Positions 1 through 9,200 of a DNA stretch of 34,891 nt are shown here, piece by piece (position 1 is the first letter of the stretch; each line of letters opens with the position of its first letter). The position numbers and the translations under genes are program-made. This DNA comes from Ophioceras dolichostomum. Lineage: Eukaryota; Ascomycota; Sordariomycetes; Magnaporthales; Ophioceraceae. The DNA is taken from positions 1-34,891 of the forward strand of contig PYST01000342.1 in NCBI GenBank assembly GCA_003049485.1, written 5' to 3'. The notes beneath the pieces were generated by a model, which was not told the origin of the DNA, ran no database searches, and was given only the letters and a program-made list of their open reading frames with translations.

Positions 1-680
1 CGGCAGAACAAACCCTACCACACCACACGGCCCATGGCTTTACTATCGATGCCCCGGTCTGAGCGTTCGAATGGGCGTTTTGTCCCGATCATCCAAACTT
101 TTGCCAATCAGGCCATGCTCTTTGGTTGTCCTGGACCTCCCAAATATCCAGCGCTTCGGGCTCCGTACCGAAGGTACACGCGCACCATCTGTACTGCGTA
201 AGCCGTCGTGCCACCTTCGGCTTGGTGGTCCCAGGCATGGAATCATCCCTGTGCGCCGTGGCAGTAACTGTACCTCACCAACAGAATAGGCACTTGTGAA
301 TGCGCACTAGACGAGTAAGACGGCTCTCCCTTCGAGCTCGTAAAACCACTCATTGTAAAGCCTTGCCCATTGACGCCAACATCCATCAAGTGCTGCCAGG
401 TTCTCCTCTGTGTGGTGGCCACCGGAGGTCTCCGGAAACGCGGCGTCCAATGCACTGCGAAGCCCTCCCTCCGAGCAGCGCCTGCAGAACATTGGTCCGG
501 ATCCGACATCCGTCCAATCCTCGCCAAAAGACCAACACCGTCTCTCTGGGCCTCTCCAGGGACTGTGGATGAAACCTTATTTCGACGCCATTCGCTAGGT
601 CTGGGAGGCTGTTGCCGCCACGCCGCACAGATCGAGTTGCGCTCAACCCACGCCTCCTCGTCTCCACCAATACCAGCCGC
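1..680. other. Unassigned left end, no recognised gene
   Basis: This stretch lies beyond the stop codon of the minus-strand copper chaperone gene and probably contains its 3' UTR. Short open frames exist on both strands. The most protein-like is a minus-strand frame at about 307-492, whose translation includes ETSGGHHTEENLAALDGCW and ends at a stop. I do not recognise it, and it has no clear start or splice context. It could be a gene fragment or chance. Nothing else can be supported. Confidence 0.4.
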
Positions 681-2007
681 CTAGAGCATACCCTTCTCGA
701 CTTCAGCCTTCCGCTCTTCCCATAGCGTCTTGCCGGTACAAGAGCACACTGTCTTGTCGTTGTCCCACATTCCCGCGCTCCTAGCTATTACCCCGGCCAC
801 GGTGGCGCCATCATTCCGCAGACTGCCACCTGTAGCCTCATGATCGAGGGAGACCACCATAGCGTGGCCGATCACCTCCCAAACCTGAAAGGGCTGGGGA
901 ACAAACGCGTTGCCATAGCCATCCTCGCCCACCTCTACCACTCCAAGGTCCCCTCTCACGGGGCGAGGGGGGCCGCCTGTGGCCACCCCCTGGCCGGGCT
1001 CAAGTCCGACTGCAGACGCAGACCTCGGCCCACATTTCGGCCCAGACCCGGCCCAGACCGGTCCAGTGGATGCTACACCGCCATTAAGGTCGCCAAATTC
1101 GCGGATAGTAACTCGGTAGATACCAGGAGGTACGCCTCGGACAGTCAGGTCGACCAATGAGACCGTGGGAGACACCTGGACTATCCTGGCTAGGCCCCTG
1201 ACGTCTCTCTCACGCCTCGCCCGCTCCTCGACCGTTTCATTGCTATTCAAATGTTGGTAGCTTTCGAGGATGCTGACGGCCGCGCCTAGGCATTTCCAGA
1301 GAGGCAGCAAGACGAGAATGATCAGTAGGTACGTAGTAGAAGGATGTGCATGACAGCACAACCATGCCCTGGGTAGGTGCAACACGTGATGAATTTTGGT
1401 GCGAGTGGCTTTGATGAGAAAGATCCGATGACGAATACCGTTTGGGGACAACACTCACTGTTTGATGTGCCAGAGCCACGGAGAATAGCGTCCCGTCCGG
1501 TGCTTTGGATTGCCGCCACGATGGCCGACGGTGGCGCTGTGTACTCCGTAGGCTCCCAACCCACATCCCAGTCAGCAACTACCTCTACCTAGTAAGGGCA
1601 ATTCTTAGATGTGCCTGCCAGGCACTAGCAAGGCAATGGGAGTGAATGGAAGGGAAGGGAGAGGGAGAAGTGGATGGCTTGTTGCCCGCAAATGCCGAGT
1701 CGGGGCAGATCGACGGACCTGTCCCCTCGACCACGACCAACTGCTCATCGAGGTTCGCCTCTATGTTGGTGATCCCGCCGAGCTTGTGCACCGCGTCCGA
1801 AACAGCTCTTGCGCAGCTGTCGCATGTCATAGGCACAGCAAAAAGCATCTGTCGCAAGTTCCTCAGCCTCTGTAGGGACTCACCACGCGAGAGTGCGTGA
1901 CGCAGGTGACACAACGCACACCTCCACCCCGGGAGGATTGTCACCAGTCAATGGCCATGCAGAAGCATTTGCGGGAAGCGCACCTGGAATGAGTGTTCGA
2001 TAGCCAT
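681..2007 (-). CDS. Copper chaperone for superoxide dismutase (CCS1/Lys7), 4 exons
   Basis: It delivers Cu(I) to Cu/Zn superoxide dismutase and helps form its disulfide, in the cytosol and mitochondrial intermembrane space (family knowledge). Minus-strand exons are 2007-1984, 1848-1719, 1536-1459 and 1285-681, giving about 278 residues. Domain 1 is a heavy-metal-associated fold with the copper motif MTCDSC at residues 15-20. Exon 3 encodes SAIVAAIQSTGRDAILRGSG, followed by the SOD-like domain (GIYRVTIREFGDL, WEVIGHAMVVSLDHE). The C-terminal domain has the CxC motif (C258-S-C260) before GKTLWEER. The first exon is only 24 nt (MAIEHSFQ) and was placed because it restores the usual short N-terminus before LFAVPMTC. 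Its donor is GTGCGC and its acceptor GCGACAG. A Gly/Pro-rich insert of about 30 residues sits between TGPVW and RGDLG, longer than I expect for the family. The gene is divergent from the uL13m gene. Identity is near certain; the first exon is likely. Confidence 0.93.
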
Positions 2008-2354
2008 GTTCGCCAAGCTAAGGAATTCCCGTCCTCGAGTTTGTGTGTGTGCTGGTTTGGAATCAGTCCTTGTCGTGATTCCACAAAGAGCGGTCATCTG
2101 TGGGGCCATCATAGCCATTGATGGGTGCGTGCATACGCTAGTCACTTTATCGGGGTTATCGTTTGGACGGATTGACCATAAATATTGCGATAACGGGGCT
2201 CGCGCCCCCATACCAATTTCTGAAAACTTCCTGCCGGAATTCAAGATGTCATGCTTGCCCGCCGCTTCATTCAGCCTTAAAACTTCTACCAGCGCCCCGA
2301 TCGCACGCAAGGGGAGACCGGGGCACGGAGTAGTTACAAAAGCTTCTCGACAAG
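2008..2354. promoter_or_regulatory. Shared divergent promoter of CCS1 and mitochondrial uL13m
   Basis: These 347 bp separate the start codon of the minus-strand CCS1 gene from that of the plus-strand ribosomal protein gene. Both 5' UTRs and both promoters must fit here. An AT-rich patch near 2178-2190 (CATAAATATTGCGATAA) is the only core-promoter-like element I see. No specific factor site can be assigned. Confidence 0.55.
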
Positions 2355-3013
2355 ATGTCACAGACTGTCGGGCTGGTATGTCGCCCTCTCCCTCCGCCTT
2401 GCCGTGGCAGGCACCCAACCCCCTTATGGCAGGGCAAAGTCCAGTCTCAAGGCTAACATGCTCCGGCATTGAACAACCAAAGACCCGCCTAGCCTACTCG
2501 CGCACATGGCACCACATATCTGCCTCAGCGCCTCACCCAACGCTCAGCACGATCAAAGCCCCTGCTGAGGCAGTCACGCCTCCTCCTCTCGGGCGACTCG
2601 CGTCACGCATCGCAACCATCCTGATGGGCAAGCACAAACCCATCTACGACCCTTCCACGGACTGTGGCGACTACGTCGTGGTGACCAACTGCGCCGCTCT
2701 CTACACCACGGGCATGAAGAAGTACCGAAAGGTTTATTACCGACACAATACCCGTCCGGGCTCCCTGCGCTCCGTCACCATGGATGTGCTGATGGACAAA
2801 CTAGGCGGCGCCGAGGTGCTGAGGAAGGCTGTCAGCGGCATGCTCCCAAAGAACCGCCTCAGGCAAAAGAGGCTGGCGCGGCTCAAGGCGTTCGAGAGTC
2901 ACGCCCATCCATATAAGGCGAACCTAGTGAGGTTCGGGGATAAGGTCGTCGGAACTTCGGGGTGGCAAGACGCCGTCAAGGCGATTAGGGATGCTGACAG
3001 GGCGAGGATTTAG
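2355..3013 (+). CDS. Mitochondrial large-subunit ribosomal protein uL13m (MRPL23-like), 2 exons
   Basis: It is a structural protein of the mitochondrial 54S ribosomal subunit, in the bacterial L13 family. Exons are 2355-2375 and 2483-3013, giving about 183 residues. The 21-nt first exon encodes MSQTVGL. The intron is 107 nt, with donor GTATGT, branch site GGCTAACATG and acceptor CCAAAG. Exon 2 opens with TRLAYSRTWHHISA, the usual N-terminal segment of fungal uL13m. L13 hallmarks follow: LGRLASRIATILMGKHKP, DCGDYVVVTNCAAL, TRPGSL, VSGMLPKNRLRQKRLARLK and HPYKANL. The open frame continues upstream of 2483 as far as 2006, but the residues there do not look like the family, so the spliced start is preferred. 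No cleavable presequence is obvious. Confidence is high for identity and good for the start. Confidence 0.94.
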
Positions 3014-3672
3014 GGGAACCGGTCGCCCGGCGAGACGCCGAGGTGAAGCAGCGTATCCCACCAATCATCTACGAAACCCAAAGAAAGCAGCATGTCGACA
3101 ATACCTGAGCGGTTCACAATCTCTGTATTATTACCCCCAGCTATCGCTCTCTCCGGTTTGGCTCACTAAGCGCACGACGCGATACGCAGAGGTCGTCCAA
3201 GCAGCAGACGTGGGCAGTGATTTACACGTTGTAAATATATGATGTTTGCAGTGGATGAAAAAAGAGAGCTAGGCACGGGGGAGAAAAAAGACTCCGAATT
3301 TTCATACCTGGTTCGCATCTGAAATGGCAATATGAACCTAATTATGTAAAGAGAAGAGACAACGTGAGAAGGGCGAGTCACTGTCGTTCTCTTCTACAGC
3401 CTTCGGGTGCAGGCGGCTGAGGCAGGTATTTACACGCTCTCTTCGGTCGGTATGTACCTTCGTATCTGCATATCTCTGGTGCTTTACTACTGATACAACA
3501 GGCTTGGGAGGTATCTGTATGACCCGCCCGATGCTGGATGAGCGAATGACTGCCGGACACTTGCCGTAGCTTACCTAGTCAGGCCAGTTATGGCAGAGCT
3601 CAATCGAGCTCGCTCATGGTAGGGCTGCAAGTCATAGGATAGGAATGGGCCACATGATAACTCCTCGCACCC
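3014..3672. other. Convergent intergenic region between uL13m and uricase
   Basis: Both neighbouring genes end here, so the stretch should contain two 3' UTRs and their polyadenylation sites. AT-rich patches such as GTAAATATATGATG near 3231 could serve 3'-end formation. Open frames are short and not protein-like. No RNA gene is seen. Confidence 0.5.
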
Positions 3673-4891
3673 TTACGAGCGGGACACCTCGCACTTGATG
3701 AGACCGTTAGGCCCTGACTGGGGTGCGTATACTTCGGCGTCTTTCCCTGTGTTGGACAGACCCCGATGCCAGGTGAGGTCTGATTTGAAGAAAAGACAGC
3801 GAAATCATATCAGCCAACGAGTACAAGTAGGGGCTGAGAGGGGCGTGTGTGCAAACAGAACGTATGTAGAGGGGGGACGAGGGGTTCGAAAAAATCATAC
3901 CGATCTCGAAGTAGTGCTTGTTCGGCAAGGCGTAGTCGGCCTTCTCGACCTCCGGGGCGGCCTCGAGGATCAGCTCGCACATTTTGTACATGGTGTTCTG
4001 CACGGAGGCGCTCTCGTCTGTGGCAAACGTCTTCATGGTGATTGCACGAGCTTCCTCCCAGGCCTTGTCGAACCTGGGCGCCAGGGCCTGCACGGCGGCC
4101 AGGTCCGGAAGCGTCTTCCAGGTCCATCCGCAGTCAACATCAGTCGACAGGATGCGGTCCCAGGTCTCCGACAGGGTAGTGAACTCGTCCCGCACAAAGC
4201 CGTGGAAGGCAGAGCCGGTGCTTTTCAGCACGGTCAGGCCAACGATGCCGCTGCGAAGGTCGATGCCCGATCTGCGCAGCACAGTAGCCTCGACGTTACG
4301 AGTCTCCTGGCCGTCCCGGTAGAACGAGTGCGGGTGCGGCTGGCCGTCGACGGTCATGCGCGTCCAGCGGTGCATCACCACCTTCACGTGTGCGGCGTGT
4401 ATATGCGAATACCTCTCGATGAAATGGGAGCCCAGTGTGCTAGCAAACAGCTCTGGCGGGGTGACCGGATTCTCCTTGGCCTTGATGTAGATGGTGTTCT
4501 TGATCGAGTCCGTGGCTACGACAACACTGTTGTCGGCCTTGGTGTATCTGCTCTGCCAGTAAGTAAGGTGCCATTTCGCTCCGCTTCTCGCTTTGGTTCC
4601 AGTCCTGTGCCGTCTTGCCTCCCCTTCCGCACAGGCGGGACCCGGCGTACTCTTCGCTCTGCTGGTCTCCCTCGTGCTCCTCGTGCCCTTGTTCTCGTTT
4701 CCGGTGCTCCTCATGCCCGTCCTCCTCGGTCATCTTGTGATTGGTGGCACTTACGATGTTTCGATGTCCCCCTCCAGTAAACAGCAGACGGTCATCTCCG
4801 TAACATCATGGATGCCGGTTTCTTCATCCCGGTGGACCTTATAGACACGGACGTTGTCCTTTCCATATCGAGCAGCCGAGACAACAGGCAT
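3673..4891 (-). CDS. Urate oxidase (uricase), 3 exons
   Basis: It oxidises urate to 5-hydroxyisourate in purine breakdown and is normally peroxisomal. Minus-strand exons are 4891-4755, 4547-3901 and 3779-3673, giving about 296 residues; introns are 207 and 121 nt. The start was chosen because it yields MPVVSAARYGKDNVRVYKVH, the standard uricase N-terminus. Catalytic residues are visible: K11 in RYGKDNV, T58-D59 in VVVATDSIKNT, and H266 in LTWHRGLSNTG. Other signatures are FVRDEFTTLSETWDRIL, ASVQNTMYKMCELIL, NKHYFEI and APQSGPNGLIKCEV. The oddity is the C-terminus. The frame ends VSRS-stop, whereas family members such as the Aspergillus enzyme end in SKL (PTS1). It sits tail-to-tail with uL13m and head-to-head with the RICTOR gene. 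Identity is certain; the final exon end is the only doubt. Confidence 0.95.
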
Positions 4892-6222
4892 CGCGATGAC
4901 AAGTAGTTCCAGTCGACGTGGGTAGAGCAAATGGTTCTTTCCTGCGTGTTTGGGTTCGGCGGGCGACGAGTGTGAACAAGGTGGAATGACAGTGACACAG
5001 CTGACAGGTTATGTTCGCGACGGGAAAAGCTAAAGGTGGATGGAGACTTCAAATTCACCAACACGGTTTATTGAGCAGACGTAGGGTGTGTCACTGAGAA
5101 CTGTGATAGGAACCTAGTGATGCAGCAGGCAATGACAACAGCAAGCCGGGCAATCGATTTGGTCGGGAGTGAACTTAAGATTGAGGGAGATCGTGGTTAC
5201 AGGAAGAACTTTAAATACTCTACTCTGACCCGTGGCAAGGGGCTACACTGGAAGGCTATGTGTGGCAAGCTGACCCGAGGAGCAATGGCATCGGAGAACG
5301 CCTTTGATCTATCGGAAGGAGTGCTGATATGGTTCGATCAACTGCCGGGTCCGCTGGCAGCCGCCGGCCGCTCGACAACCCCGACCCGTCAAAGCCCGGA
5401 ACCCGCCGAGAGCCTCTCTTTCTCTTTCTTTGACTTTCCTTTTTTTTTTATTTGCATATTTACCATAATTATAAGTATTAAATACGTATATATTAGTAAA
5501 ATTTTAATATTTTTAATATAAACATTTGTTTTTCAAAATTACAAAGCTTAAACGAGATTGGAATGCTACTATATCTGTGCATTGTAAAGTATGAGTGGTT
5601 GCAACAAATGCTCTCTACGTCCCCACTGACGGAAGGGGTAGGCGGTCGGGACCCCTGGCAGCTGGGCGGCCCCGCTGAGCGGTCGAGACCTGAGACTGCC
5701 AGCAGCTTGCTCCAACCGACATCTCAGTAACCTCAATACCACCTACTTACCTTGGTAGACAACTTAAACCTTGATCTTCTCAAGACAACCAGACCTCATA
5801 ACTCCAGAACCTAGAACACACCGCCAATTCAGCAGATGTACTACCAAAAATTACCAATATCTATTCGTTCATATACGGCTTCTTCCCGTCTCGTCTGGGG
5901 AGGGGCGAGAAGCGACATCAACTGCCTCGCCATCGCCCTCGTCCAAGCAACGACCCCACGCGCGACGCAAATTAGCAGATAACCACCACCGTCTTGGTCA
6001 TTGGGGACGACGCAACCGCGCGCGACTGACCATCGACGCCTCCCAACACGCATAGCCCTCTCCGCCGCCTTCGTGCGACGCATCTCCCGCGCGCTAATAC
6101 TGTAGAAAAGTGAAAGGTGCCCACCAGCGTCCGCGACCGGCCCACCAACTACAGCACATGCTGTAGACGGCAGCCGCGGCCTTTCGGATGTCTGTGGCCC
6201 GGGGCCTCAGAGGGGAGGATCA
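4892..6222. promoter_or_regulatory. Divergent intergenic region of uricase and the RICTOR gene, with an AT-rich island
   Basis: This 1.3-kb region must hold the promoters of both flanking genes. A sharply AT-rich block lies at about 5437-5600 between two GC-rich blocks (about 5335-5405 and 5620-5700). The open frames here are short and not recognisable. CT-rich and pyrimidine-rich sequence near 5890-6110 would suit the 5' leader of the RICTOR gene. No tRNA or terminal-inverted-repeat element is convincing. Confidence 0.5.
5437..5600. other. AT-rich island
   Basis: The block is dominated by A and T (for example TATATATTAGTAAAATTTTA), in strong contrast to its GC-rich flanks. It lacks coding potential. 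It may be a decayed, RIP-affected repeat fragment or an AT-rich promoter/spacer. I could not find matching terminal repeats in the flanks. Confidence 0.5.
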
Positions 6223-9200
6223 ATGGCCAGGCCATCGACCGTGCTAGGCGCATCTGCGACGCCCAACCAGAAAGGATTCGCACCGCAAGTCCAACAATCC
6301 CACCCCGCTCCTTCCGCCGCTGGTGCCGGTGCCGGTACCGGTGCCGGTGCTGGGCAGCTCAATTACCGATCGAGCTTCGAGCGCGATGCCCTGCAGTCCC
6401 CTCCAGCGCCGGCCCCGCCACCACCGCCGCCGCCGCCTCTGCCACTCCCGCTCCCACTGCAGGTTCCATTGTCCTCCGCCAACGGCGCGACAGGCGGTCG
6501 CAGCAACAGTCTGGCCGCCGCGTCGGGAACCCCCTCGGTCGGCTTCGGTCCGCGTGGCTCCTCCCTCAATCCGCCCCCGGCCGCCCCTGGGAGCTTCAGC
6601 TCCGAGCTGCGCAGCCAGGTGACGATGGCCTCCTCACGCGCCACTTCGAGGGCTGCCGACATGTACGGCGGCGGGTCGGTGATGGGCGACAAGCTCGAAA
6701 GGCTGGACAGCAGGTTTGAACGGCTGGACCGGCTGGATATGCTGGACGAGGAGGGTCTGGAGGAGAGGGCGCTTGCGGCGCTCCGAGAGTCGCTCAGTCG
6801 GGAGCTGAAAATCAAGGAGGGCAGCGAGAACATGCTCGAGGCGCTCAACACCAAAAAGCCCAAGCAAGCCAGGGAACAGCGGCAGCGTGTGGAGGTGGAG
6901 CTCAAGGCGTCCAACCAGCGGATCCGCGAGTTGCGGGAGCGGATCGCGAGCGCGGAGCAGACGCGGACGAGGGCTGCGGCACCGCGGACGCCCACGCGGC
7001 CGTCGTTCCAGAGCACGGCCAGCGGACTGCTGCGGTCGCCACGTAGCGCATCGCGCAGTGGCGCCGGGTCCGAAGTGGACGAGGCGGCCGAGTCGCCGTC
7101 CTTCGCGCTGGCCGAGATTCTGCAGGCGCTCGAGGTGGACGGCATGAACCCAGAGTACTACGTGGCCCGGGCTAACAGCCTGGTCGACCTCTTCAAGCGG
7201 CACGCGGCCCTCAAGCACGACCTGGTCTGGTCCGTGTTCGGCGCGCGCATGCAGGTCATGCTGCTGAGCACGAGTCGCGAGGTGGTGGCGGCAGGCTACC
7301 GCATGACGCGGCACGCAGTGTCGGACGTCGCGTCGCTGCGCAAGATCCGCAGCCTCAACACGGATTACATCGTGGTGCAGTCGCTGATCAAGGATCGCAA
7401 GGCCGACCTGGAGCGCGAGCAGGCGCTCAAGTTTGTGCGGGCCTTCCTGGACGTCAAGGACGGCACGCGCGAGCTGTCCCGGGCCGTGGTGCGCACCGTG
7501 GCCGCCGTGGCCGAGCAGGGCGAGGACCGCCTGCGCGCCATGTGCGTGGAGACGCTCGCCGAGCTGCTTGTCCGCGACCCACCGCTGCTGGTGGCCTGCG
7601 GCGGCCTGTCCTCCATCTCGGAGGCGCTGGCCGACGGCTCCTACAAGGCCCCCGAGAGCCTGGCCGCCGTGCTGCTCTACCTGCTGGACGCCCCACAGAA
7701 GCGCCGCTTCTTGCGGCCTGGCTACGGCCTCGAGGTGCTGTTCACCGTCTTCACCGACGAGCTCGCCGCCAGCGAGCCGGTGCTGAAGCAGAACTCGCGC
7801 GCCGTCGCCTCGGCCCTGCGCTCGTGGCCAGGCCTCATGGCCTTGTGCATGTACGACTTCCGCGCCGTACGCTCGCTGATGGGCGGGCTGGTCCTGCCAA
7901 GCGAACCGATCCGCGAGGCCATCGTGGAGCTTCTGTACTCGCTGCTGCGCATCAAGCCGCCGGCGTGGGCCAGCTCGTTCCTGGCCGGCAGGCGGCTGAC
8001 GACCTACGGGCGCGTTGCCACGCTGGCGGCGTCCCTCACCTCTTCTTCGTCGATGGCGGCGGCGCACTATGACCTCGGCGAGGACGACGGCGGCGAGCCA
8101 AACTTCGTCGAGCATTTCACAGCGCTCCTCCTGGCTGTCTTTGTGCGCAGCGGGCTGCTGCCCTCGCTGCTACGGCTGGCGCGCGACGCCGAGACGCCGA
8201 GCCTCAAGCGCAAGGCCACGCTGCTCATCGGCGAGGTGCTGCGCCTTTCAAGCCGACTGCTGCCGCCGTCGTGGAGCAGCGAGCTTCAGCTGCTGCCGGA
8301 GCTGTTCGCCGCGGCCACGCGCTTTGGAGACGAGGACCACTTCATCGCCACCGGCATTGTGTACCAAATCAGCAGCGTCAGCCGGACCCTGTACCGTTCG
8401 GTGCCCGCCATTCCCGCCATGCCAATGTCGCCAGTGTCTGGCAGCATCGGCGGCGGCCTTGGTGGCGCTGGCGGCGGCGGTGTTCTGGGCGGCGGTGGCG
8501 GCGGTGTGGGCGGCGTATCGGCTATCGGCGCGGCGAGTATCGACCTTGCTCTCGCCAGCAGCACCGGCGGTAGCGGCGTCGGCGGCGGCGGGGCCGGCGG
8601 CGGTGTTGGCGGGGGCAGCAGCATCAGCGGCACCGGAATTGGCCCGGGTGGGGGCGTTGGCGTCGGCGTCGGTGTCGACGAGTCGCAACAACAGCTTTCC
8701 AGGGGCTCCGCCACAGCAACGTCGGCCGTGGGAAGCTCGGCGGGAGGCGGACCAGCCGCTGTGGCCGCCGCCGCCGCTGCCGCCGCCGCCGGCGCCGCCG
8801 CGTCGACGCATCTGGACGATGCGGCGTTTCGGCAGCTGCTTATCGAGTCGGCAGTGCTGAGCAGCTCCAACTTCAACAAGTGGAACTGGGACGTGATTCT
8901 CAAGATCGTCGAAGGCCCGCTGACCAGCGGCAAGCGGCTCGAGGAGGCGCTGCGGGCGTCCAAGTTCCTCAAGCGGGTCGTCAACTTCTACCGGCCGTTC
9001 AAGTACAAGTTTTCGGAGCTGCCCAGCACGCGCGGTACGCAGAAGTACGTCCGGGCCGGGTGTGCGCTGATGCACACGTTCCTGCAGACGCCCGAGGGCA
9101 CCCGCTATCTGATGGACAACAAGCTGCTGCGGCAGATCGCCGAGTGCCTCGCCCAGTGCGATCCGGCAAGCGGCATCTCGGCGCAGGCCGTCGTCTTCTC

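Noticed and set aside
2006..2482. N-terminal extension of the uL13m frame
   Set aside because: The residues do not resemble the family, and the 21-nt first exon with good splice signals gives the expected N-terminus.
3870..3895. GGGGTTCGAAAAAATC as a tRNA box B
   Set aside because: It lies in uricase intron 2, lacks the CC after the T-loop and has no A box at a suitable distance.
4440..4844. Open frames across uricase intron 1 on both strands
   Set aside because: The translations are Glu/Gln or Leu/Val repetitive and unrelated to uricase; the region is a 207-nt intron with clear splice ends.
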